NCBI RefSeq assembly: GCF_007362475.1
Contig: NZ_CP041687.1
Location: 124,001-188,000 of the forward strand
Length of the DNA stretch: 64,000 nucleotides
Direction of reading: 5' to 3'
DNA from: Chryseobacterium sp. SNU WT5
Lineage (GTDB): Bacteria > Bacteroidota > Bacteroidia > Flavobacteriales > Weeksellaceae
Positions within the stretch are counted from its first letter, which is position 1; every line of letters starts with the position of its first letter. Below the pieces are notes generated by a model. It made no database searches and was not told where the DNA came from. It saw only the letters and a list, made by a program, of their open reading frames with translations. Positions 44,233 to 53,753 of this stretch are shown here, one piece after another. Both the position numbers and the translations under genes were made by a program.

Positions 44233-45358
44233 CTATTAACTCGCTTATTTTATAAAATATTTCAGCACCGGTTTCTGTAATTTCATCTGGCCAATCGTAA
44301 TCCGGATTGTGTAGATTCGGCGTATTTTTCCCACTACCTAGACCAAACATCGCGCCTTTATAATGTTCCGTGAAAATTCCGAAATCTTCGCCCCATTGTA
44401 AAGGGACGTCTCTTTCTATTAAATGAAATTGACAATCTTTTGCCGCTAGTCGCACAAAATCAACAACCTCTGGATCATTTTCGTTGGCACTGAATCTTTG
44501 GGTCCAGGAAATTTCTGGCTTTAAATTATATTTGTCCGCTGCGTTAATTGCAATCGATTCTAATTCCTGTTCCAGTTCTTTCATTTCAGAATTAGCGGCT
44601 CTTCGGAAGGTGTAATGAACTTCACCATAACCGGCAGAGATTCCATAATCCTCCGTTCCCATGGTTAGGAAAATCGGAGTTAAAACAGAGAATTTTTCTT
44701 TTTTCGGATCAGGTTGAATTTTCTTGTTGAACTCATTGATAATTTCTGCAATCGCCAAAGCAGGATTATCACCATTTTCTGGCTCACCGGCGTGTGCCGT
44801 TTTACCATGAAGTTTAATAATGATAGAATTTACGGCACATGTAAAAGTATGGTTCTTCACCACAATATCATGATGGTCATATCCCGGAAGATTGTGAAGT
44901 GCAAAGACTTTATCGGGGTTCAATTCTTTAAAACGGGTATCATTGTAAATTGCGACTGCTCCTTCCCCATTTTCTTCAGCAGGTTGAAAAAGTAAAATGA
45001 CTTTCGTATGCTTCATTTTCTGTAACGATAATTTTTTCGCTAAGGCACACATTACGCTCATATGACCATCATGTCCGCATTTGTGTGAAACCTCATCGGT
45101 AACAGATTGATGTTCGAAATCATTAATTTCTTGAATCGGCAGCGCATCTAATTCACATCGGAACATAATGGTTTGTTTCACTTCTTTTTCAGGATGATAA
45201 ATGGCGATAACTCCTGTTCCGTTTCCTAAGTTTTCTAATAATTCGTCTGGTTTATAATTTTTTAAAAACGAAGCAATTGTTTTTGCGGTTTCAAATTCAA
45301 AGCCTGAAAGTTCAGGATTCTGGTGAAGGTGTTTTCGAAGCGTAAGAATATCGTTCAT
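44222..45358 (-). CDS. M20-family amidohydrolase/aminoacylase
   Basis: The 378-aa metalloenzyme belongs to the M20D group (N-acyl-amino-acid or peptide amidohydrolases). It starts with LRKHLHQNPELSGFEFETAKTI. The zinc ligands are in CGHDGHMSV and the catalytic Glu is in FQPAEENGEGA. The dimerisation lid follows (LHGKTAHAGEPENGDNPA), and LGSGKNTPNLHNPDYDWPDE is near the end. It is cytoplasmic. Overlap with alr suggests a link to amino-acid or cell-wall fragment metabolism, but the substrate cannot be read. Confidence 0.9.
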   Translation of the reverse strand: MNDILTLRKHLHQNPELSGFEFETAKTIASFLKNYKPDELLENLGNGTGVIAIYHPEKEVKQTIMFRCELDALPIQEINDFEHQSVTDEVSHKCGHDGHMSVMCALAKKLSLQKMKHTKVILLFQPAEENGEGAVAIYNDTRFKELNPDKVFALHNLPGYDHHDIVVKNHTFTCAVNSIIIKLHGKTAHAGEPENGDNPALAIAEIINEFNKKIQPDPKKEKFSVLTPIFLTMGTEDYGISAGYGEVHYTFRRAANSEMKELEQELESIAINAADKYNLKPEISWTQRFSANENDPEVVDFVRLAAKDCQFHLIERDVPLQWGEDFGIFTEHYKGAMFGLGSGKNTPNLHNPDYDWPDEITETGAEIFYKISELIDAQ

Positions 45359-45993
45359 TGAGAATTATTTAAATTAAGAAAAGCCTTGTCTATGGATACT
45401 GCTAAATTACAGAACCATAAAAAAGGAATTATTAGGTAAATCCTAATCTAATAAGTTATGAAAATTTAATGGAAGTTAAATAAACTGAGGTGTTAAATTC
45501 AAAAATTTTGTTGATTTTATTATCTAGTTCGCTTTTAATTTACCACTTCGTTAATGTCTTTTATACTTCATTAATTAAACCTAATAAAAAGAAATCTTTT
45601 GTAAAATTAATGTGGATCAAGAGTTAATCACCTCTCGAAATTTAAATAAAACATTTTGTAACCTTTTAGAACTTCAGGTACTCTATAGAGTATAGAAAGG
45701 AAAATAATTTTCTTTTAGAAAACAATTAAATTGAAAGAGACTTCAAAATAACATTTGGTTTTAATTTGTAGGCATAAAGTACAAGACACTGAATATCAAG
45801 TTGTATTATCATCCTCATCTATTTTGCCTATTGCAAAATAAACTTGAATTAATATGCCAACCATTGTAACTTCGTAGAAGCATCAATTTAAAAAATTAAT
45901 CAATAATAAGATAAATAAATAAAATATTTTTAAATGCAAAGTCAAATTTCATTTGAAAAAAGCAACTACTATATTAACTTAAATAATTAAAAA
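45359..45993. other. 635-base intergenic region with two short palindromes
   Basis: No supportable gene was seen on either strand. TACTCTATAGAGTA (45679-45692) is a perfect 14-bp palindrome, and TTTTGC-CTATT-GCAAAA (45832-45848) is a perfect six-bp inverted repeat. The last 100 bases before the DUF4142 gene are very A-rich. Confidence 0.5.
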
Positions 45994-46539
45994 ATGAAAA
46001 CGCTAAAAAACTTAGCTTTATCAGGAACGATGCTAATGACTGCATTGTTATTCTCTACCAATGTTTCTGCACAAGAACAGAAAACACCTCAACTTACCGA
46101 TGCGGAAATTGCTTCTGTGGCAGTAACGGCAAATCAAGTTGATGTAGGTTATGCTGAGACAGCCTTGAAAAAATCTCATAACAAGGATATTAAAAACTTT
46201 GCGATGACGATGAAAAAAGATCATAATGCGGTCATTAAAATGGCGGTAGATCTTGTTACAAAATTGAAAGTGACTCCAAAAACAAATGATGTTTCAAAAT
46301 CTTTATTGGCAGGAGCAGTTAAAGAAAAAGCAGCATTAAATGCTAAAACCGGTAGAGCTTTTGATAAAGCATATGTCGACAATGAGGTTGCTTATCATAT
46401 CTATGCAATTAATGCAGTAGAAAACATCTTAATCCCACAATCTAAAAATGCTGAACTAAAAGCGTTGCTTCAAAAAGCATTGCCTATTTTTAAAACTCAC
46501 CTTGAGCATGCAAAAATGATTCAAAAAGAATTTAAATAA
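45994..46539 (+). CDS. DUF4142 periplasmic protein
   Basis: The 181-aa protein has a signal peptide (to about residue 27, ending NVSAQ) and a helical domain with the DUF4142 pattern: LTDAEIASVAVTANQVDVGYAETALKKSHNKDIKNFAMTMKKDHNAV and HLEHAKMIQKEF at the end. The repeated histidines resemble ferritin-like bundles. No activity is established. It precedes a cupredoxin lipoprotein by eight bases, so the two form an operon that ends at a strong terminator. Confidence 0.88.
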   Translation: MKTLKNLALSGTMLMTALLFSTNVSAQEQKTPQLTDAEIASVAVTANQVDVGYAETALKKSHNKDIKNFAMTMKKDHNAVIKMAVDLVTKLKVTPKTNDVSKSLLAGAVKEKAALNAKTGRAFDKAYVDNEVAYHIYAINAVENILIPQSKNAELKALLQKALPIFKTHLEHAKMIQKEFK

Positions 46540-46547
46540 TAGAAATC

Positions 46548-47012
46548 ATGATTTCTTTAAAAGACTTTTTTAGAATAGGATTTTCCACCGTTGCAATGAT
46601 ATTTTTATTAATCAGTTGTAACTCGGGATCTAAGGATACGATTCCTGCTGTTAATGACAACTCAAGTTCGACTACAAATTCTGATTCAATTGGGGCAGTT
46701 GCAACACCAACAGTTGATTCTGCAACGGCAGTAAAAACTGAAACTACAGAAAGTGCAAATTCAAAAGCAGAAACTCATGTGGTGACCATCGAAAATATGA
46801 AGTTCAATCCAGCAACGATTACGGTAAATAAAGGAGATCAAGTCACCTTTATCAATAAAGATATTGTAGGACGTAACGCAACCGAGATAAAAAATGCCTG
46901 GGCTTCTCCAATGTTAGAGACTGGAAAATCCTGGACTTTTACGCCCGGCAAGACATCAGATTATTATTGCACCGTGCATTTGGTAATGAAAGGGAAAAGT
47001 ATTGTAAAATAA
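46548..47012 (+). CDS. Cupredoxin-domain lipoprotein
   Basis: A lipoprotein signal (FLLISCNSG, lipidated Cys near residue 25) is followed by a Ser/Thr-rich linker and a cupredoxin domain (VVTIENMKFNPATITVNKGDQVTFINKD). The C-terminal copper loop has its Cys, His and Met (YYCTVHLVMKG). The first histidine ligand, expected after NKDIVG, appears replaced by Arg (codon CGT). Type-1 copper binding may therefore be altered or lost. It is cotranscribed with the DUF4142 gene. Confidence 0.85.
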   Translation: MISLKDFFRIGFSTVAMIFLLISCNSGSKDTIPAVNDNSSSTTNSDSIGAVATPTVDSATAVKTETTESANSKAETHVVTIENMKFNPATITVNKGDQVTFINKDIVGRNATEIKNAWASPMLETGKSWTFTPGKTSDYYCTVHLVMKGKSIVK

Positions 47013-47065
47013 AATTAGCATACCAAATGTATCAATCAATTAAGGCAATCATTCTTTAGATTGAA

Positions 47066-47097
47066 AAAAAACCAACTTTTTAACAAGTTGGTTTTTT
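47066..47097. terminator. Rho-independent terminator
   Basis: A 13-bp stem (47066-47078 with 47085-47097, ACCAACTT/AAGTTGGT core) has A and T flanks. It serves the cupredoxin operon and possibly the converging lipoprotein gene. Confidence 0.85.
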
Positions 47098-47164
47098 ATA
47101 ATTAATTTTGATTAAGAATCTATACGCTCCGATGTAAGAGGTTTTTAGACCTTTCATCAAAGAT

Positions 47165-47593
47165 TTATTTTTTGTCGTACTGACGTTTCAACTTAATCGT
47201 TTTACCAGCCATTGTCAGATCTAAGTCGTCTCTTTGACTGTGGGCTTTTACACCATCTTTCTCATAATCTGCGCCTTTCGCCCAAGCTTCAGTTTGATTG
47301 AGTACATATTCTTTATCATTCATTTTCACCGTCAAGGTATGAATAGAATCCGTATTCAAAAAAATTACTGTCGCCAAGGTACCATCTTCTGCTTTGTAAA
47401 TATAAGTGTTTGCGTCATTTTGTAGGTTCATTTCATCTGGATTGGTTGCATCATTAGAAACAGTGTCAACCGATACAACCGTATCCATAACAATTTCATT
47501 TTGCGTTTGTGCTACTTCTTCTGTGGTATCTTTCTTATTACAGCTTATCACTAAAGCCGCAATTAGACTTAGAAGTACAGGTAACTGTTTCAT
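47165..47593 (-). CDS. Lipoprotein, possibly MliC-like lysozyme inhibitor
   Basis: The 142-aa protein has a lipoprotein signal (LIAALVISCNKK) and an acidic linker. Its C-terminal domain (YIYKAEDGTLATVIFLNTDSIHTLTVKMNDKEYVL, then ISLKR-like strands) resembles MliC-type lysozyme inhibitors in size and strand pattern. The usual disulfide cysteines of MliC are absent, so the assignment is tentative. It is transcribed alone, toward the terminator at 47066. Confidence 0.65.
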   Translation of the reverse strand: MKQLPVLLSLIAALVISCNKKDTTEEVAQTQNEIVMDTVVSVDTVSNDATNPDEMNLQNDANTYIYKAEDGTLATVIFLNTDSIHTLTVKMNDKEYVLNQTEAWAKGADYEKDGVKAHSQRDDLDLTMAGKTIKLKRQYDKK

Positions 47594-48198
47594 AATATTT
47601 ATTGATTTTAAAAATGTTTAAACAATTGGTTTTAAATCGATCACGCGATGAATCATTTTCAATATTTCAAAAAATTCGATGTAGCAGATTGATCATCTTC
47701 ATCGATTCTTTCTAACATTAGTTCGATAACACGGATTTAAAAACCGTAAAGTTGGTCAGAGAGTTGAAAGAATTGTGCCAACCTATTTCAAGATCAAGAA
47801 AATTTATGCTTTCAAAAGAATGTTATGCTATTTTTCAAAAATGGGGCTGGAAATAAGTTTTATGTTATTCTAATCGTCCGAACGAGCTTACCTGTGCTTT
47901 CTTAAATTATATTATTTTTTCAAACAAAAGAATTTATGAAGAGTTCTCAATAAAAGAATGCTACAGAATACAATAGATCGGTTGTGATATCGTTGCGTTG
48001 ATGAAATGATCGTTATGCGATTTCTTCTGAAAAAAGCATTTTAAAGGAATTGTAATCACCTCATACCGAACATATTCCTATGCAATAATCTCCAAGGTGG
48101 AAGCGTCAATCAGAAAAACATAGTTCCTGCTAAAATAGTAATGCTACCTTATTTAATACCTTAATATTAGATCTTTTAATCCTTCCATTTTATTTTTC
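47594..48198. other. 605-base intergenic region, nothing recognised
   Basis: No open frame, tRNA or strong hairpin was found between the lipoprotein gene and the SulP promoter. The stretch is AT-rich with scattered short runs and may contain decayed sequence. Confidence 0.5.
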
Positions 48199-48206
48199 TA
48201 TTTTTG
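48199..48206 (+). promoter_or_regulatory. Bacteroidota -7 element, long-leader SulP promoter
   Basis: TATTTTTG lies 145 bases before the SulP start. If it is used, the leader is unusually long for this genome. I did not recognise a riboswitch in it. Confidence 0.45.
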
Positions 48207-48351
48207 CATCCTCAAAAAATTAGTGAGAATCAAGGTTTTCCAGTGAAATTGTTTTGGTTTTCCGTCTGTTTCTATTACACGTTTACAAAAATTATTACGC
48301 TTATACGCTTAAAGGATTTATAAATTCTTTTACCAGATCATTGAAAAACAC

Positions 48352-49887
48352 ATGAAATTAGCACTTAACTTATTCGACTTCTCTCAAAAAGTAAATTACA
48401 GAACCGAAATATTAGCAGGTTTAACAGTTGCGATGACGATGATTCCGGAATCATTATCCTTTGCAATCCTGGCAGGCTTTCCACCGCTTGTTGGATTATA
48501 TGCTGCATTCATTGCGGGATTAATCACTGCGATTTTTGGAGGAAGACCGGGAATGGTATCTGGTGGTGCTGGTGCAACAGTAGTTGTTTTAATTGCATTG
48601 ATGAGATCCAATGGACTTGAATATGTTTTTGCTGCTGTTGCGCTTGCAGGAGTTATCCAGATCTTAATAGGAATTTTTAAGTTCAGTAAATTTATAAGAC
48701 TCGTTCCCCAACCCGTGATGTACGGATTTGTTAATGGTTTGGCGGTAATTATTTTCATGTCGCAATTGGATCAGTTTAAAGTATTAACCAATGGTACTCT
48801 AACATGGTTGCAGGGAGAAGCCCTTTTTATCATGATTGGATTAGTTGCGTTAACAGTAGCTATTGTTGTTTTATTTCCTAAGATTACAAAAAAGATTCCT
48901 GCCTCACTGGTAGCTATTATTATCGTTTTCGCTTTAGTGGTAGGATTTGGCATTAACACGAAAACCGTTCAGGACATTGCGTCCGTTGAAGGTGGTTTCC
49001 CTCCTTTCCATATTCCTCATATACCCTTTACTTGGGAAGCGTTTCAAATCATACTTCCATACTCTTTAATATTTGCTGCGGTGGGTTTAACAGAAGGACT
49101 TTTAACATTAAATTTAGTGGATGAAATGACCGGAACAAAAGGAAATGGAAACCGGGAATGTATTGCACAGGGAAGTTCTAATATTGCCAATGGCTTCTTC
49201 TTTGGCATGGGCGGTTGTCCTATGATTGCACAAACACTTGTTAATCTTTCTGCCGGATCAAGAGCCCGATTATCCGGAATTATTGCAGCAATTACCATAT
49301 TATTAATTATTCTTTTTGGAGCACCTATTATTGGAAGGTTACCGATGGCAGCTTTAGTTGGAGTGATGGTTATGGTTGCTCTCGGAACCTTTGAATGGGC
49401 AAGTTTTAAAATCATTAAAAAAATGCCGAAACACGATATTTTCGTGGGAATTCTGGTTGCAGTAATTACTGTTGTTCTTCATAATTTAGCGTTAGCTGTC
49501 TTAATAGGAGTGATTATATCTGCTTTGGTATTTGCTTGGGAAAGTGCCAAAAGAATTCGTGCGAGAACATTCTTGGATTCCGACGGGGTAAAACATTATG
49601 ACATTTATGGTCCTTTATTTTTTGGATCAGTAATGACCTTTTCTGAAAAGTTTACAATTAGTGAAGATCCTAATCAAATCATAATCAATTTCAAAGATTC
49701 GCGGGTTACAGACATGTCTGCTATTGAAACGCTAAATAATATAACCAAGAAATACAGTGAAGCCGGGAAGACGGTTCATCTTCAAAATCTAAGCGCGGAT
49801 TGCATCAGGCTATTGGACAAGGCACAGGCGGTTATTGACGTGAATATCATAAAAGACCCAGAGTATTTGGTTGCGGTTGAGAAGTAG
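48352..49887 (+). CDS. SulP-family inorganic anion transporter with STAS domain
   Basis: The 511-aa inner-membrane protein has about twelve to fourteen helices: GLTVAMTMIPESLSFAILAGFPPLVGLYAAF and the sulfate-transporter motif GGRPGMVSGGAGATVVVL at the start. The STAS domain (about 420-511, IIINFKDSRVTDMSAIETLNNI) is at the end. SulP proteins carry sulfate, bicarbonate or other anions. Substrate cannot be told from the sequence, and no carbonic anhydrase or sulfur gene is adjacent. The gene is alone behind a long leader. Confidence 0.93.
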   Translation: MKLALNLFDFSQKVNYRTEILAGLTVAMTMIPESLSFAILAGFPPLVGLYAAFIAGLITAIFGGRPGMVSGGAGATVVVLIALMRSNGLEYVFAAVALAGVIQILIGIFKFSKFIRLVPQPVMYGFVNGLAVIIFMSQLDQFKVLTNGTLTWLQGEALFIMIGLVALTVAIVVLFPKITKKIPASLVAIIIVFALVVGFGINTKTVQDIASVEGGFPPFHIPHIPFTWEAFQIILPYSLIFAAVGLTEGLLTLNLVDEMTGTKGNGNRECIAQGSSNIANGFFFGMGGCPMIAQTLVNLSAGSRARLSGIIAAITILLIILFGAPIIGRLPMAALVGVMVMVALGTFEWASFKIIKKMPKHDIFVGILVAVITVVLHNLALAVLIGVIISALVFAWESAKRIRARTFLDSDGVKHYDIYGPLFFGSVMTFSEKFTISEDPNQIIINFKDSRVTDMSAIETLNNITKKYSEAGKTVHLQNLSADCIRLLDKAQAVIDVNIIKDPEYLVAVEK

Positions 49888-49946
49888 AAAGATATCTTGC
49901 AGCGATCTCACTATTCTTCATTCTAAAACAAGCAATTTGTAGTAAA

Positions 49947-50276
49947 TCAGTTCAAGAAATAAGTTGAAAAAAAAGTAACCAAGCGATTCATATCCTGTCT
50001 TATGGAGAATGCCAAAAGGTATTTTAATTGAAAAAGCAAAGGTTCAATTCCATGTGACAATTTCAGAAACTCCCGTTCTGGAATAATGCCGTAACATTTA
50101 CCTTGATGCATAATATTTAATGCATGATCTCCCAATGAAACCGTCATACTCCCCACTTTTTTATAGAAAGTATAATCACTTATTCTAACAAAACCGTCTT
50201 CCAGCATCTCAGAAATCAGTTTATTAAATAGTTTTTGTCCGTCTGGAGATAGATTCATGATGATTAAATAGCTCAT
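49947..50276 (-). CDS. small hypothetical protein, 109 aa
   Basis: An intact frame with soluble N-terminal part (SPDGQKLFNKLISEMLEDGFVRISD) and a more hydrophobic C-terminus (YLLAFSIRQ). A second ATG six codons in (50258) is an equally good start. No signal peptide or recognised domain. The gene lies alone between SulP and the mprF-like gene, converging on SulP, so context gives no clue. Confidence 0.6.
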   Translation of the reverse strand: MSYLIIMNLSPDGQKLFNKLISEMLEDGFVRISDYTFYKKVGSMTVSLGDHALNIMHQGKCYGIIPEREFLKLSHGIEPLLFQLKYLLAFSIRQDMNRLVTFFSTYFLN

Positions 50277-50608
50277 GTAAAATTAGGTAAAACATTATAA
50301 GAACTATCAATCCGGATTAAAAATTTGAAACTATTTTGAACTTGTATTTTTCATTCATCAATTACCTTAAAATAGATAAAAGCATTTATTAACACTGCAC
50401 TTTATTTAAACTATTCATGAAAGATGACGTTGTGAAAAAGTTATTAATTCTAATTCTGAATTATCTTTGATACAATCTACGTTAACTAATAAAAACTCAA
50501 ATCCTATTTTTCAAATTTTTTGGCATTGATCTCATTTTTTTAGGGTCCGATTGTAAAAATAATTTTTAACAAAGACCACTTGTTTTAAATATATGAAACT
50601 AAAAGCAG
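50277..50608. other. 332-base intergenic region, nothing recognised
   Basis: AT-rich divergent region between the 109-aa gene and the mprF-like gene. No perfect promoter element, gene or hairpin was identified. Confidence 0.45.
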
Positions 50609-51622
50609 ATGCTTAAAAAAGTTAACTTTTCCTTAAAAAAAACCATTTTAAAAATCAAATGGCAGGAAATCCTTGCGGTGTTAATTCTCTTTTTGGCTTT
50701 TGTTTTTTTTAGAAGTGAAAGAAAAGAAATGTCGTCGATCTTACCACAACTTCATCAGGAAAAACCGTTATGGATTATCGCTGGAATTCTGCTCACCTTC
50801 TTTTACATTTTTTTACAGGGATTGATGTATGTTGCAAGTTTGCGTGCGGTTGGTGTTAAACTGAAACTTTCTGACGCCATTGAATTATTCTTAAAAAGAA
50901 ATTTCCTGAGTGTTTTTCTACCCGCAGGTGGAATCAGTTCGCTGGCATTTACACCCATCCAACTCCAACGCAGAAATTTTGATAAAAACAGTATCAATCA
51001 AGAGAGCGCCATCTTTGGATTTGTCGGAATTGTTACCGTTTTCCTGGTCGGAATTCCGGTAGTTGCCTACGCTGCTTTTGTTAACAAAAACTTTGGAGAT
51101 TCTTGGATTTGGTTGGTTGGCGTGGGAGTTTTTATTACTACCGTTTTTTGGATGGTGAATTCACTTCGAAAAAAAGGTTTTATCTACCAATTTATTGTAA
51201 AACATTTCCCTTCAAAATCAACAAATATTGATGAGTTTTTTGGTGGAAAAATCAATAAAAAATATTTTTATCTTACCGTACTTATTTCGACGGTGATTGA
51301 GTTTTGTGGTATTTTTCATTTGCTGATTGCCATGGTTGCTTTTGGGGCAACAGGTTCCTTCTCAGCAGCGGCAGTTGGCTATACGATTTCTGTTTTATTG
51401 ATGTTGGTTTCTCCTTTTTTAAGAGGTTTAGGCGCCGTAGAATTTACACTATTTATATTTTGGCAAACTTCGGGTTTTCTCACAGTCAGGGATTGGGAAT
51501 CACTTTATTGTATCGTGTTTTTGAATTCTGGCTGCCTTTACTTTTGGGGATTTTTGCTTTTATGTGGAACGGCAGAAAAATCATTGCTCGAATTCTTCCC
51601 GCACTGGCGATATTTATATTAG
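50609..51622 (+). pseudogene. mprF: mprF-like gene, N-terminal flippase half (frame 1)
   Basis: This frame encodes the membrane flippase part of an MprF-type lipid aminoacylation protein. It has about eight helices, with LKLSDAIELFLKRNFLSVFLPAGGISSLAF and the conserved LLMLVSPFLRGLGAVEFTL, which ends the bacterial flippase fold. After Gly-Phe at about 51478 the frame no longer resembles the family, and the homologous continuation lies in the -1 frame. The switch point is a G GGT TTT heptamer (51472-51478). The gene is therefore either frameshifted by one missing T or decoded by -1 frameshifting. Confidence 0.8.
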
Positions 51623-52749
51623 GACTCATTAATATTATTTCGGTGATCACTCCTCCACTTGCGGATCGTCTTAAAATTGGAAAAATCTATCTTTCAGAAG
51701 ACATGATGCATTTTTCAAAAATACTTACATTAATTGCAGGAATACTTTTGGTCGTGACTTCTGCTTATCTTTTGAGAGGTTTGAAAAGAGGTTGGTATTT
51801 CGCATTGATTCTCGCCATCATTTCTTTTTTTGGAAACCTTTTCAAAGCACTTGATTATGAAGAAGCGATCGTCTCTTTGATTATTATATTTTTCCTGATC
51901 GTAAGTCGGAAAGAGTATGTTTTGAAAACCAATAGAAAATATCTACGTCAGGGTTTTTCCTGGTTATTAGGACTTTTTGCCGCAGTTCTTCTCTTTAATT
52001 TTCTAAGTTTCTACTTCATCGATAAACGACATTTCGGCATTGATTTTACCTGGACAGAATCACTTTATTACACCATTCATAGTTTTCTTTTGTTTCAAGA
52101 TAATGGTTTAGTTCCTCAAACTGGATTTGCACGAGATTTTGAATATATTAATTATTTCCTGGGAATTATTTCCTGGTTATTGCTTATTTTCTCTGTATTT
52201 AATGTGAAGAAACTCCTTTTTACTGAAGAGAGTTCTAATGATTTTGAGGAGGCGGAAAACTTAGTCAAAACCTACGGAACTTCTTCGCTGGATTTCTTTA
52301 AAATCTCAAAAGAGAAACATTTGTATTTTTCTGAAAACGAAGAAGGTTTTATTTCTTACAACGTCGCAAATTCCTTTGCGTTTGTACTCGAAGAGCCTAT
52401 TTGCGAGGAAAAAAATAAAGGAATAATCATTCAGGAATTCGAAGATTATTGTAAAAAAAATGGTTTAAATTCAGTCTATTATCGAATAGATGAACAAAGT
52501 CTATTTCTCTTTCAACCGTTTAAGAAGCAAAAATTATTTATTGGTCAGGAAGCGATTTTGAATACCGAAACATTTAAATTAGAAGGAAAAGAAAGAAAGT
52601 CACTGAGAAACGGGTTGAATACTTTAGCTAAAAAAGGGTACATTACAGAAATTATTTATAGTCCTCAAACCGAAGAAATTTTAAATGAAATTCAAAGTAT
52701 TTCTGATGAATGGTTGAAGGAATTTGACAAACAGGAAATGGTATTTTAA
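51472..52749 (+). pseudogene. mprF: mprF-like gene, C-terminal half (frame -1), truncated
   Basis: This is the continuation of the preceding half: further membrane helices (TLLYRVFEFWLPLLLGIFAF, then four or five more), a soluble DUF2156/lysyltransferase domain beginning near EENLVKTYG-like sequence at 52254, and LEGKERKSLRNGLNTLAKKGY. The domain stops abruptly at EWLKEFDKQEMVF. The family normally continues for roughly 130-170 residues containing the second half of the GNAT-like fold. The catalytic part is thus missing, so even with frameshifting this should not aminoacylate phosphatidylglycerol. As a stand-alone frame the first ATG is at 51562. Confidence 0.75.
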
Positions 52750-53041
52750 AACTTCGCAACATATTCTGCCAACAGCCGCTAATTTACTAGGATTTTGTCT
52801 GATAGTTATTACTTCATTGCACATCAGTTCTGCAACAGTGAATTCTATTTTAGATGAGTTTACGAGCATTGTAGCCTTATTACTTTGTCTTTCGGTGATC
52901 CTTTCTTTTATCTCCATCAAAAGTGAAAATAGAATTTGGACCCACCGAATTGAGTTGACAGCTGAAATACTTTTCGGAATTGCCATTTCTTGAATTGGAA
53001 TTATCGAGTTGGTTCTTTTGAGAAAATTCTGGCTTCAATAA
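52724..53041 (+). pseudogene. small membrane protein gene fused to the mprF remnant, with a premature stop
   Basis: In the frame beginning at 52724 the sequence from KWYFKTSQHILPTAANLLGFCLIVITSLHIS onward encodes two or three membrane helices, ending at TGA 52991-52993 after EILFGIAIS. Beyond the TGA the same frame continues plausibly as IGIIELVLLRKFWLQ to a TAA at 53039. A Leu codon TTA changed to TGA would explain this. The 5' end overlaps the mprF remnant, so a deletion seems to have joined two genes. The remaining 90-aa frame may still be translated. Confidence 0.55.
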
Positions 53042-53108
53042 CACGTATTGACAAAATAACGCTTACTTTTATTTAAGTTTTCCGTTGTAACTCTTTAGCA
53101 ATTAAATT

Positions 53109-53678
53109 ATGAAAAATAAAAAATATGTGCTCGACCTTTTAAAAAGTGAAAATGAGCAACTTCACAAAATGCATGAAATTATAGAGAAAGCGATAACCGA
53201 AGAAACGCTCATTACAAATACGATTCAGGAAACTGATGAGGAGAGAACTTATGGTGAAAAACTGTCCGATCGTGTCGCACAATTTGGCGGCAGCTGGAAG
53301 TTTATTATTATTTTCGGCGTTATATTAATGATCTGGATTTTCTACAATACCGAGATCATGAGAAACAAAAGTTTTGATCCGTATCCTTATATTTTGTTGA
53401 ATTTAATTCTGTCGTGTATTGCCGCAATTCAAGCACCGATTATTATGATGAGCCAAAATAGAAAGGAAGTAAAAGACCGAAAAAGAGCCATCAATGACTA
53501 TATGATTAATCTAAAATCAGAAATTGAAATTAGAAATCTGCATGAAAAAGTTGATTTATCAGTGATTGATCAATACAAACATCTTTGTGATATTCAACAA
53601 AAGCAATTGGAACTTTTGGAGGACCTGAACAGGAAAGTTAAAATGTTGTCGAAACCTTCAAATCCCTCGAAAATTTAA
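53109..53678 (+). CDS. DUF1003 membrane protein
   Basis: The 189-aa protein shows the DUF1003 pattern: a helical N-terminus, KLSDRVAQFGGSWKFIIIFGVILMIWIFYN, a second helix (YILLNLILSCIAAIQAPIIMMSQNR) and the Asp-Arg-rich continuation KDRKRAINDYMINLKSEIEIRNLHEKVD, then a coiled-coil end. The family is widespread and of unknown function. The gene is monocistronic between the decayed mprF locus and the HD hydrolase gene. Confidence 0.9.
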   Translation: MKNKKYVLDLLKSENEQLHKMHEIIEKAITEETLITNTIQETDEERTYGEKLSDRVAQFGGSWKFIIIFGVILMIWIFYNTEIMRNKSFDPYPYILLNLILSCIAAIQAPIIMMSQNRKEVKDRKRAINDYMINLKSEIEIRNLHEKVDLSVIDQYKHLCDIQQKQLELLEDLNRKVKMLSKPSNPSKI

Positions 53679-53753
53679 ATGGTACCAGATTGAATATATT
53701 TCAAAAAATCAACTTATATTTCCGTTAAATTATCTCCTTTAATTTAAATCAAA

